A DNA stretch of 64,000 nucleotides from Hydractinia symbiolongicarpus (taxonomy: Eukaryota > Cnidaria > Hydrozoa > Anthoathecata > Hydractiniidae). Shown piece after piece: positions 24,365-35,025 of the stretch. Each line of letters begins with the position of its first letter. The first letter of the stretch is position 1. The notes below the pieces were generated by a model. That model was not told the DNA's origin and searched no databases. It saw only the letters and a program-made list of their open reading frames with translations. The position numbers and the translations under genes are program-made. The DNA lies in the NCBI RefSeq assembly GCF_029227915.1, contig NC_079888.1, forward strand, positions 17,028,001-17,092,000. Reading direction: 5' to 3'.

Positions 24365-24797
24365 ACGGCTATATAAATATGATAGGCATTGCAGCGATTA
24401 AAACAAAAGAAAATGGTTACACATCTAGTAATCATTCGTTAACATGATGACTATGTTAACAGTCGAGTGCAGTAAGCCAAAACAATATGTAGAGTAAATA
24501 TCTAAATACTTTGTCAATATTAAATTGATGACCTATTTTGTTTTGCTTCTTCTTTGATGAAGTGCCCTTGTGCAGAGAGAGTGGTTAGTAGAAAGTAATT
24601 ACTGCAAAAAAATCTTTTAGTGAATCAGCATATGGAATGCCTTAAATGACTACGGAAATTCCATTAAATTCTCTTTTGTTCGGCGTTATTAATCTTGGCG
24701 TCGCATTAAATGAACTTGGTTTTGATTAAACACATTGAATTCGGTTTGTTTGCGCAGCACCTTTGTTAAATAGCATTGGTAAGAAACTAACAAAAAT

Positions 24798-24871
24798 CAC
24801 CGCTGATGGGAGTCGAACCCACAACCTTGGAATTAGAAGTCCAACGCGCTAGTCCATTGCCCCATAGCGGC
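24798..24871 (-). tRNA. tRNA-Arg(UCU), diverged
   Basis: G7A, C11G and A42C are mismatches. Same set at 25,813. Confidence 0.66.
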
Positions 24872-25303
24872 ACGGCTATATAAATATGATAGGCATTGCA
24901 GCGATTTAACCCAAGAAAATGGTTACACATCTAGTAATCATTCGGTAACATGATGGATATGTTAACATTCGAGTGCAGTAAGCCAAAAAAACATGTTGAG
25001 TAAAAGTCTAAATGCTTTTTCAATATTTAATTGATGACTTATTTGGCTTTGCTTTTTCTTTGATCAAGTGTTCTTGTGCAGAGAGAGTGGTTAGTAGAAA
25101 GTAATTGCTGCAAAAAAATCTTTTAGTGAATCAGCATATGAAATGCCTTAAATGACTACGGAAATTCCATTAAATTCTACTTTGTTTGGCGTTATTAATC
25201 TTGGCGTCCCATTAAATGAACTTGGTTTTGATTAAACGCATTGAATTCGGTTTGTTTTCGCAGCACCTTTGTTAAATAGCATTGGTAAGAAACTAGCAAA
25301 AAT

Positions 25304-25377
25304 CACCGCTGATGGGAGTCGAACCCACAACCTTGGAATTAGAAGTCCAACGCGCTAGTCCATTTCCCCACAGCGGC
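25304..25377 (-). tRNA. tRNA-Arg(UCU), diverged
   Basis: C11G, C13A and A42C; two of four D-stem pairs are lost. Same set at 26,319. Confidence 0.64.
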
Positions 25378-25812
25378 ACGGCTATATAAATATGATAGGC
25401 ATTGCAGCGATTTAACCCAAGAAAATGGTTACACATCTAGTAATCATTCGGTAACATGATGGATATGTTAACAGTCGAGTGCAGTAAGCCAAAACAATAT
25501 GTAGAGTAAATATCTAAATACTTTGTCAATATTAAATTGATGACCTATTTTGTTTTGCTTCTTCTTTGATCAAGTGCCTTGCGCAGAGAGAGTAGCTACT
25601 AGAAAGTAATTACTGCAAATAAAAAAAACTTCTAGTGAATCAGCATATGGAATGCCTTAAATGACTACGGAAATTCCATTAAATTCTACTTTGTTCTGCG
25701 TTATTAATCTTGGCGTCCCATTAAATGGACTTGGTTTTGATTAAACACATTGAATTCGGTTTGTTTGCGCAGCACCTTTGTTAAATAGCATTGGTAAGAA
25801 ACTAGCAAAAAT

Positions 25813-25886
25813 CACCGCTGATGGGAGTCGAACCCACAACCTTGGAATTAGAAGTCCAACGCGCTAGTCCATTGCCCCATAGCGGC
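25813..25886 (-). tRNA. tRNA-Arg(UCU), diverged
   Basis: G7A, C11G and A42C; duplicate of the copy at 24,798, offset 1,015 bp. Confidence 0.66.
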
Positions 25887-26318
25887 ACGGCTATATAAAT
25901 ATGATAGGCATTGCAGCGATTTAACCCAAGAAAATGGTTACACATCTAGTAATCATTCGGTAACATGATGGATATGTTAACAGTCGAGTGCAGTAAGCCA
26001 AAAAAACATGTTGAGTAAAAGTCTAAATGCTTTTTCAATATTTAATTGATGACTTATTTGGCTTTGCTTTTTCTTTGATCAATTGTTCTTGTGCAGAGAG
26101 AGTGGTTAGTAGAAAGTAATTGCTGCAAAAAAATCTTTTAGTGAATCAGCATATGAAATGCCTTAAATGACTACGGAAATTCCATTAAATTCTACTTTGT
26201 TTGGCGTTATTAATCTTGGCGTCCCATTAAATGAACTTGGTTTTGATTAAACGCATTGAATTCGGTTTGTTTTCGCAGCACCTTTGTTAAATAGCATTGG
26301 TAAGAAACTAGCAAAAAT

Positions 26319-26392
26319 CACCGCTGATGGGAGTCGAACCCACAACCTTGGAATTAGAAGTCCAACGCGCTAGTCCATTTCCCCACAGCGGC
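26319..26392 (-). tRNA. tRNA-Arg(UCU), diverged
   Basis: C11G, C13A and A42C; duplicate of the copy at 25,304, offset 1,015 bp. Confidence 0.64.
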
Positions 26393-26827
26393 ACGGCTAT
26401 ATAAATATGATAGGCATTGCAGCGATTTAACCCAAGAAAATGGTTACACATCTAGTAATCATTCGGTAACATGATGGATATGTTAACAGTCGAGTGCAGT
26501 AAGCCAAAACAATATGTAGAGTAAATATCTAAATACTTTGTCAATATTAAATTGATGACCTATTTTGTTTTGCTTCTTCTTTGATCAAGTGCCTTGCGCA
26601 GAGAGAGTAGCTACTAGAAAGTAATTACTGCAAATAAAAAAAACTTCTAGTGAATCAGCATATGGAATGCCTTAAATGACTACGGAAATTCCATTAAATT
26701 CTACTTTGTTCTGCGTTATTAATCTTGGCGTCCCATTAAATGGACTTGGTTTTGATTAAACACATTGAGTACGGTTTGTTTGCGCAGCACCTTTGTTAAA
26801 TAGCATTGGTAAGAAACTAGCAAAAAT

Positions 26828-26901
26828 CACCGCAGATGGGAGTCGAACCCACAACCTTTGAATTAGAAGTCCAACGCGCTAGTCCATTGGGCCACAGCGG
26901 C
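26828..26901 (-). tRNA. tRNA-Arg(UCU)
   Basis: G12C (D-stem mismatch) and A67U (acceptor mismatch). Confidence 0.74.
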
Positions 26902-27336
26902 ACTGTTATTGATATTTGATAGGCATTGGAGCAATTTAACCCAAGAAAATGTTTGCACATCTAGTAATCATTCGTTAACATGATGAATATGTTAACAGTC
27001 GAGTGCAGTAAGCCAAAACAATATGTAGAGTAAGTATCTAAATACTTTGTCAATATTAAATTGATGACCTATTGTGTTTTGCTTTTTCTTTGATCAAGTG
27101 CCTTGCGCAGAGAGAGTAGCTACTAGAAAGTAATTACTGCAAATGAAAAAAACTTCTAGTGAATCAGCATATGGAATGCCTTAAATGACTACGGAAATTC
27201 CATTAAATTCTACTTTGTTCTGCGTTATTAATCTTGGCGTCCCATTAAATGGACTTGGTTTTGATTAAACACATTGAATACGGTTTGTTTGCGCAACACC
27301 TTTGTTAAATAGCATTGGTAAGAAACTAGCAAAAAT

Positions 27337-27410
27337 CACCGCTGATGGGAGTCGAACCCACAACCTTTAAATGAGAAGTCCAACGCGCTAGTCCATTGCG
27401 CCACAGCGGC
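27337..27410 (-). tRNA. tRNA-Arg(UCU)
   Basis: A37C next to the anticodon and C41U (wobble with G29). Losing the purine at 37 is unusual for a tRNA that reads A-starting codons. Confidence 0.75.
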
Positions 27411-27846
27411 GCGGTTTGTGATATTTGATAGTCATTGGAGCAATTTAAACCAAGAAAATGTTTGCACATCTAGTAATCATTCGTTAACAGGATGGATATG
27501 TTAACAGTCGAGTGCAGCAAGCCAAAACAATATGTAGAGTAAAAATCTAAATGCTTTGTCAACAATAGATTGATGACCTATTTGGCTTTGCTTTTTCTTT
27601 GAACAAGTGTCCTTGCGCAGAGAGAGTAGCTACTGGAAAGTAATTACTGCAAATAAAAAAAACTTCTAGTGAATCAGCATATGGAATGCCTTAAATGACT
27701 ACGGAAATTCCATTAAAATCTACTTTGTTCTGCGTTATTAATCTTGGCGTCCCATTAAATGAATTTGGTTTTGATTAAACACATTGAATACGGTTTGTTT
27801 GCGCACCACCTTTGTTAAATAGCATTGGTAAGAAACTAGCAAAAAT

Positions 27847-27919
27847 CACCGCTGATAGGAGTCGAACCCACAACCTTTGAATTAGAATCCAACACGCTAG
27901 TCCATTGCGCCACAGCGGC
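27847..27919 (-). pseudogene. tRNA-Arg copy, 6-nt anticodon loop
   Basis: One base (C32) is lost, so the loop has six bases although TCT is still readable in it. C25U wobble and C63U. Confidence 0.66.
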
Positions 27920-28350
27920 ACGGTTATTGAGATTTGATAGGCATAGGAGCAATTTAACCCAAGAAAATGTTTGCACATCTAGTAATCACTCGTTAACATG
28001 ATGAATATGTTAACAGTCGAGTGCAGTAAGCCAAAACAATATGTAGAGTAAATATCTAAATACTTTGTCAATATTAAATTGATGACACATTTTGTTTTGC
28101 TTTTTCTTTGATCAAGTGTTCTTGTGCAGAGAGAGTGGTTATTAGAAAGTAATTGCTGCAAAAAAATCTTTTAGTGAATCAGCATATCGAATGTCTTACA
28201 TGACTACGGATGTTCCAATAATTTCTGTTATGTACTGCGTTATAACTCTTGGCTTCCCATTAAATGAATTTGGTTTGGATTTAACACATTGAACACGTTT
28301 GTTTGCTAAGCATCTCTGTGCAATAGCAAGGGTAAAAATCTTGGATAAAT

Positions 28351-28424
28351 CACCGCTGATGGGAGTCGAACCCACAACCTTTGAATTAGAAGTCCAACGC
28401 ACTAGTCCATTGCGCCACAGCGGC
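28351..28424 (-). tRNA. tRNA-Arg(UCU)
   Basis: C23U (wobble with G12). TTTATCC trailer, distal T5. Confidence 0.87.
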
Positions 28425-28860
28425 ACGGTTACTGATATTTGATAGGCATTGGAACAATTTAACCCAACAAAATGTTTACACATCCAGTAATCATTCGTTA
28501 ACATGATGATTATGTTAACAGTCGAGTGCAGTAAGCCAAAACAATATGTAGAGTAAATATCTAAATACTTTGTCAATATTAAATTGATGACCTATTTTGT
28601 TTTGCTTTTTCTTTGATCAAGTGCCCTTGCGCAGAGAGAGTAGCTACTAGAAAGTAATTACTGCAAATGAAAAAAAATTCTAGTGAATCAGCATATGGAA
28701 TGCCTTAAATGACTACGGAGATTCCATTAAATTCTACTTTGTTCTGCGTTATTAATCTTGGCGTCCCAGTAAATGGACTTGGTTTTGAATAAACACATTG
28801 AATACGGTTTGTTTGCGCAGCACCTTTGTTCAATAGCATTGGTAAGAAATTAGCAAAAAT

Positions 28861-28934
28861 CACCGCTGATGGGAGTCGAACCCACAACCTTTGAATTAGA
28901 AGTCCAACGCGCTAGTCCATTGCGCCACAGCGGC
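28861..28934 (-). tRNA. tRNA-Arg(UCU)
   Basis: Exact consensus; T5 trailer. Confidence 0.93.
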
Positions 28935-29366
28935 ACGGTTATTGATATTTGATAGGCATTGGAGCAATTTAACCCAACAAAATGTTTGCACATCTAGTAA
29001 TCATTCGTTAACAGGATGGATATGTTAAAAGTAGAGTGCAGCAAGCCAAAACAATATGTAGAGTAAAAATCTAAATGCTTTGTCAATAATAGATTGATGA
29101 CCTATTTGGCTTTGCTTTTTCTTTGATCAAGTGTTCTTGTGCAGAGAGAGTGGTTAGTAGAAAGTAATTGCTGCAAAAAAATCATTTACTGAATCAGCAT
29201 ATGGAATGCTTTAAATGACTACGGAAATTCCATTAAATTCTATTTTGTTCGGCGTTATTAATCTTGGCGTCCCATTAAATGAACTTGGTTTTGATTAAAC
29301 ACATTGAATTCGGTTTGTTTGCGCAGCACCTTTGTTAAATAGCATTGGTAAGAAACTAGCAAAAAT

Positions 29367-29440
29367 CACCGCTGATGGGAGTCGAACGCACAACCTTTGA
29401 ATTAGAAGTCCTACGCGCTAGTCCATTGCACCACAGCGGC
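29367..29440 (-). tRNA. tRNA-Arg(UCU), diverged
   Basis: C11U, U28A (mismatch) and G52C (mismatch, in the B box). Confidence 0.7.
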
Positions 29441-29872
29441 ACGGTTACTGATATTTGATAGGCATTGGAGCAATTTAACCCAACAAAATGTTTGCACATC
29501 TAGTAATCATTCGTTAACAGGATGGATATGTTGACAGTCGAGTGCAGCAAGCCAAAACAACATGTAGAGTAAAAATCTAAATGCTTTGTCAATAATAGAT
29601 TGATGACCTATTTGGCTTTGCTTTTCCTTTGATCAAGTGTTCTTGTGCAGAGAGAGTGGTTAGTAGAAAGTAATTGCTGCAAAAAAATCTTTTAGTGAAT
29701 CAGCATATGGAATGCCTTAAATGACTACGGAAATTCCATTAAATTCTATTTTGTTCTGCGTTATTAATCTTGGCGTCCCAGTAAATGGACTTGGTTTTGA
29801 ATAAACACATTGAATACGGTTTGTTTGCGCAGCACCTTTGTTCAATAGCATTGGTAAGAAATTAGCAAAAAT

Positions 29873-29946
29873 CACCGCTGATGGGAGTCGAACCCACAAC
29901 CTTTGAATTAGAAGTCCAACGCGCTAGTCCATTGCGCCACAGCGGC
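29873..29946 (-). tRNA. tRNA-Arg(UCU)
   Basis: Exact consensus; T5 trailer. Unit closely matches that at 28,861. Confidence 0.93.
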
Positions 29947-30378
29947 ACGGTTATTGATATTTGATAGGCATTGGAGCAATTTAACCCAAGAAAATGTTTG
30001 CACATCTAGTAATCATTCGTTAACATGATGAATATGTTAACAGTCGAGTGCGGTAAGCCAAAACAATATGTAGAGTAAATATCTAAATACTTTGTCAATA
30101 TTAAATTGATGACACATTTTGTTTTGCTTTTTCTTTGATCAAGTGTTCTTGTGCAGAGAGAGTGGTTAGTACAAAGTAATTGCTGCAAAAAAATCTTTTA
30201 GTGAATCAGCATATGGAATGCCTTAAATGACTACGTAAATTCCATTAAATTCTATTTTTTTCGGCGTTATTAATCTTGGCGTCCCATTAAATGAACTTGG
30301 TTTTGATTAAACACATTGAATTCTGTTTGTTTGCGCAGCACCTTTGTTAAATAGCATTGGTAAGAAACTAGCAAAAAT

Positions 30379-30452
30379 CACCGCTGATTGGAGTCGAACC
30401 CACAACCTTTGAATTAGAAGTCCAACGCACTAGTCCATTGCGCCACAGCGGC
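30379..30452 (-). tRNA. tRNA-Arg(UCU)
   Basis: C23U (wobble) and C63A (mismatch). Confidence 0.8.
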
Positions 30453-30884
30453 ACGGCTATATAAATATGATAGGCATTGCAGGGATTTAACCCAAGAAAA
30501 TGGTTACACATCTAGTGATCATTCGGTAACATGATGGATATGTTAACAGTCGAGTGCAGTAAGCCAAAACAACATGTTGAGTAAAAGTCTAAATGCTTTG
30601 TCAATATTTAATTGATGACCTATTTGGCTTTGCTTTTTCTTTGATGAGGTGTTCTTTTGCAGAGAGAGTGGTTAGTAGAAAGTAATTGCTGCAAAAAAAT
30701 CTTTTAGTGAATCAGCATATGGAATGCCTTAAATGACTACGGAAATTCTATTAAATTCTACTTTGTTCGGCGTTATTAATCTTGGCGTCCCATTAAATGA
30801 ACTTGGTTTTGATTAAACACAATGAATTTGGTTTGTTTCCGCAGCACCTTTGTTAAATAGCATTGGTAAGAAAGTAGCAAAAAT

Positions 30885-30958
30885 CACCGCTGATGGGAGT
30901 CGAACCCACAACCTTTGAATTAGAAGTCCAACGCGCTAGTCCATTGCGCCACAGCGGC
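30885..30958 (-). tRNA. tRNA-Arg(UCU)
   Basis: Exact consensus; T5 trailer. Confidence 0.93.
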
Positions 30959-31389
30959 ACGGTTACTGATATTTGATAGGCATTGGAGCAATTTAACCCA
31001 ACAAAATGTTTGCACATCTAGTAATCATTCGTTAACAGGATGGATATGCTAACAGTCGAGTGCAGCAAGCCAAAACAATATGTAGAGTAAATATCTAAAG
31101 ACTTTGTCAATATTAAATTGATGACACATTTTGTTTTGCTTTTTCTTTGATCAAGTGTTCTTGTGCAGAGAGAGTGGTTAGTACAAAGTAATTGCTGCAA
31201 AAATATCTTTTAGTAAATCAGCATATCAAATGCCTTACATGACTACGGATGTTCCAATAATTTCTATTATGTTCTGCGTTATTACTCTTGGCTTCCCATT
31301 GTATGAATTTGGTTTGGATTTAACACATTGAACACGTTTGTTTGCTAAGCATCTCTGTGCAATATCAAGGGTAAAAATCTAGCATAAAT

Positions 31390-31463
31390 CACCGCTGATG
31401 GGAGTCGAACCCACAACCTTTGAATTAGAAGTCCAACGCGCTAGTCCATTGCGCCACAGCGGC
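31390..31463 (-). tRNA. tRNA-Arg(UCU)
   Basis: Exact consensus; distal T5. Confidence 0.93.
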
Positions 31464-31893
31464 ACGGTTACTGATATTTGATAGGCATTGGAGCAATTTA
31501 ACCCAAGAAAATGTTTGCACATCTAGTAATCATTCGTTAACAGGATGGATATGCTAACAGTCGAGTGCAGCAAGCCAAAACAATATGTAGAGTAAATATC
31601 TAAATACTTTGTCAATTTTAAATTGATGACCTATTTTGTTTTGCTTTTTCTTTGATCAAGTGTTCTTGTGCAGAGAGAGTGGTTAGTAGAAAGTAATTGC
31701 TGCAAAAAATCTTTTAGTGAATCAGCATATGGAATGCCTTAAATGACTACGGATATTCCATTAAATTCTATTTTGCTCGGCGTTATTAATCTTGGCTTCC
31801 CATTGTATGAATTTGGTTTGGATTTAACACATTGAACACGTTTGTTTGCTAAGCATCTCTGTGCAATATCAAGGGTAAAAATCTAGCATAAAT

Positions 31894-31967
31894 CACCGCT
31901 GATGGGAGTCGAACCCACAACCTTTGAATTAGAAGTCCAACGCGCTAGTCCATTGCGCCACAGCGGC
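31894..31967 (-). tRNA. tRNA-Arg(UCU)
   Basis: Exact consensus; distal T5. Adjacent to another distal-type unit rather than alternating. Confidence 0.93.
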
Positions 31968-32399
31968 ACGGTTACTGATATTTGATAGGCATTGGAGCAA
32001 TTTAACCCAACAAAATGTTTGCACATCTAGTAATCATTCGTTAACAGGATGGATATGCTAACAGTCGAGTGCAGCAAGCCAAAACAATATGTAGAGTAAA
32101 TATCTAAATACTTTGTCAATTTTAAATTGATGACCTATTTTGTTTTGCTTTTTCTTTGATCAAGTGTTCTTGTGCAGAGAGAGTGGTTAGTAGAAAGTAA
32201 TTGCTGCAAAAAAATCTTTTAGTGAATCAGCATATGGAATGCCTTAAATGACTACGGAAATTCCATTAAATTCTATTTTGCTCGGCGTTATTAATCTTGG
32301 CGTCCCATTAAATGAACTTGGTTTTGATTAAACACATTGAATTCGGTTTGTTTGCGCAGCACCTTTGTTAAATAGCATTGGTAAGAAACTAGCAAAAAT

Positions 32400-32473
32400 C
32401 ACCGCTGATGGGAGTCGAACCCACAACCTTTGAATTAGAAGTCCAACGCGCTAGTCCATTGCACCACAGCGGC
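32400..32473 (-). tRNA. tRNA-Arg(UCU)
   Basis: C11U only. Confidence 0.88.
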
Positions 32474-32904
32474 ACGGTTACTGATATTTGATAGTCATTG
32501 GAGCAATTTAACCCAACAAAATGTTTGCACATCTAGTAATCATTCGTTAACAGGATGGATATGTTGACAGTCGAGTGCAGCAAGCCAAAACAATATTTAG
32601 AGTAAAAATCTAAATGCTTTGTCAATAATAGATTGATGACCTATTTGGCTTTGCTTTTCCTTTGATCAAGTGTTCTTGTGCAGAGAGAGTGGTTAGTAGA
32701 AAGTAATTGCTGCAAAAAAATATTTTAGTGAATCAGCATATGGAATGCCTTAAATGACTACGGAAATTCCATTAAATTCTATATTACTCGGCGTTATTAA
32801 TCTTGGCTTCCCATTGTATGAATTTGGTTTGGATTTAACGCATTGAACACGTTTGTTTGCTAAGCATCTCTGTGCAATAGCAAGGGTAAAAATCTAGCAT
32901 AAAT

Positions 32905-32978
32905 AACCGCTGATGGGAGTCGAACCCACAACCTTTGAATTAGAAGTCCAACGCGCTAGTCCATTGCGCCACAGCGGC
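32905..32978 (-). tRNA. tRNA-Arg(UCU)
   Basis: Discriminator G73U; body consensus. Distal T5. Confidence 0.85.
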
Positions 32979-33410
32979 ACGGTTACTGATAATTGATAGG
33001 CATTGGAGCAATTTAACCCAACAAAATGTTTGCACATCTAGTAATCATTCGTTAACAGGATGGATATGTTAAAAGTCGAGTGCAGCAAGCCAAAACAATA
33101 TGTAGAGTAAAAATCTGAATGCTTTGTCAATAATAGATTGATGACCTATTTGGCTTTGCTTTTTCTTTGATCAAGTGTTCTTGTGCAGAGAGAGTGGTTA
33201 GTAGAAAGTAATTGCTGCAAAAAAATCATTTAGTGAATCAGCATATGGAATGCTTTAAATGACTACGGAAATTCCATTAAATTCTATTTTGTTCGGCGTT
33301 ATTAATCTTGGCGTTCCATTAAATGAACTTGGTTTTGATTAAACACATTAAAGTCGGTTTGTTTGCGCAGCACCTTTGTTAAATAGCATTGGTAAGAAAC
33401 TAGCAAAAAT

Positions 33411-33484
33411 CACCGCTGATGGGAGTCGAACCCACAACCTTTGAATTAGAAGTCCAACGCGCTAGTCCATTGCGCCACAGCGCC
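33411..33484 (-). tRNA. tRNA-Arg(UCU)
   Basis: C2G mispairs with G71. Confidence 0.82.
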
Positions 33485-33914
33485 ACGGCTATATAAATAT
33501 GATAGGCATTGCAGTGATTTAACCCAAGAAAATGGTTACACATCTAGGAACCATTCGGTAACATGATGGATATGTTAACACCCGAGTGCAGTAAGCCAAA
33601 ACAATATGTTGAGTAAAAGTCTAAATGCTTTGTCAATATTTAATTGATGACCTATTTGGCTTTGCTTTTTCTTTGATCAAGTGTTCTCGTGCAGAGAGAG
33701 TGGTTAGTAGAAATTAATTGCAAAAAAAAATCTTTTAGTGAATCAGCATATCGAATGCCTTACATGACTACGGATGTTCCAATAATTTCTATTATATACT
33801 GCGTTATTACTCTTGGCTTCCCATTAAATGAATTTGGTTTGGATTTAAGGCATTGAACACGTTTGTTTGCTAAGCATCTCTGTGCAATAGCAAGGGTAAA
33901 AATCTTGGATAAAT

Positions 33915-33988
33915 CACCGCTGATGGGAGTCGAACCCACAACCTTTGAATTAGAAGTCCAGCGCGCTAGTCCATTGCGCCACAGCGGC
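33915..33988 (-). tRNA. tRNA-Arg(UCU)
   Basis: U27C, mismatch with A43. Shared with the next copy. Confidence 0.83.
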
Positions 33989-34419
33989 ACGGCTGTATAA
34001 ATATGATAGGCATTGCAGCGATTTATCCCAAGAAAATGGTTACACATCTAGTAACCATTCGGTAACATGATGGATATGTTAACAGTCGAGTGTGGTAAGC
34101 CAAAACAATATGTAGAGTAAATATCTAAAGGCTTTGTCAATATTAAATTGATGACACATTTTGTTTTGCTTTTTCTTTGATCAAGTGTTCTTGTGCAGAG
34201 AGAGTGGTTAGTACAAAGTATTTGCTGCAAAAAAATCTTTTAGTGAATCAGCATATCAAATGCCTTACATGACTACGGATGTTCCAATAATTTCTATTAT
34301 GTTCTGCGTTATTACTCTTGGCTTCCCATTGTATGAATTTGGTTTGGATTTAACACATTGAACACGTTTGTTTGCTAAGCATCTCTGTGCAATATCAAGG
34401 GTAAAAATCTAGCATAAAT

Positions 34420-34493
34420 CACCGCTGATGGGAGTCGAACCCACAACCTTTGAATTAGAAGTCCAGCGCGCTAGTCCATTGCGCCACAGCGGC
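34420..34493 (-). tRNA. tRNA-Arg(UCU)
   Basis: U27C. Its leader and upstream spacer receive the piggyBac element, about 160 bp from the tRNA 5' end. Confidence 0.83.
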
Positions 34494-34652
34494 ACGGCTG
34501 TATAAATATGATAGGCATTGCAGCGATTTATCCCAAGAAAATGGTTACACATCTAGTAACCATTCGGTAACATGATGGATATGTTAACAGTCGAGTGTGG
34601 TAAGCCAAAACAATATGTAGAGTAAATATCTAAATGCTTTGTCAATATTTAA

Positions 34653-34668
34653 CCCTATTTGTACCGGG
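34653..34668 (+). repeat. piggyBac left terminal inverted repeat
   Basis: CCCTATTTGTACCGGG, directly after TTAA. It matches the right end in 15 of 16 positions. Confidence 0.92.
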
Positions 34669-34669
34669 A

Positions 34670-34688
34670 GTGCGCTGAATGAGCGCAC
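34670..34688. repeat. Subterminal palindrome, left end of piggyBac
   Basis: Perfect 7-bp stem GTGCGCT/AGCGCAC around a 5-base loop GAATG, one base inside the terminal repeat. A related stem lies near the right end. Many DNA transposons have subterminal repeats that bind transposase; that role is inferred here. Confidence 0.8.
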
Positions 34689-34941
34689 CCTTTCACATTT
34701 TTATGCGGCTTTTCATGAAAAATTAAGCGACCCGCATGAGCTTCGCAGACTTTTAATATTTTTTTAGGGCGGTTAAGACCGGCAAATTTTTTTTCTGAAA
34801 AATTTATGTTTTGCGGCCATTATGGGGCCAATGTCAAAAAAGGCGCAAAAGCGAAAAATGAAATATTTCGAATTGTGTTATATTTTCAGTCTTATTGATG
34901 TTAATTAGATAAATAGGATAGATGGTATAGCAAAGAGGGCT

Positions 34942-34950
34942 TATATATAA
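34942..34950 (+). promoter_or_regulatory. Possible TATA box of the transposase gene
   Basis: TATATATAA lies 75 bases before the proposed start codon at 35,026, inside the 5' non-coding part of the element. The region is very AT-rich, so a chance match is quite possible. Confidence 0.35.
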
Positions 34951-35025
34951 TAAAAAATATAATTATTGCGTTTGTGACATAAATTACCCCTTTATATATT
35001 ATTAGTCTAATAAAAAAATTACAAA

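Larger units (their letters stand above)
5408..34652 (-). repeat. tRNA-Arg tandem array, middle segment
   Basis: Fifty-eight units, all in the same orientation, mostly 504-511 bp. Two units are short because of spacer deletions: the unit between the tRNAs at 6,073 and 6,554 is 481 bp, and the one between 23,294 and 23,785 is 491 bp. Two trailer types alternate: one with T5 one base after the tRNA, and one reading TTTA with T5 12 bases further on. Three leader types occur on the plus strand after the tRNA: ggttattgatatttg, ggctatataaatatg and ggttactgatatttg. Spacers show nothing else that can be supported as a gene. Confidence 0.95.

Noticed and set aside
28196-28576. Minus-strand frames of 95-126 residues
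   Set aside because: They read straight through the tRNA gene and its leader, so they are chance open frames.
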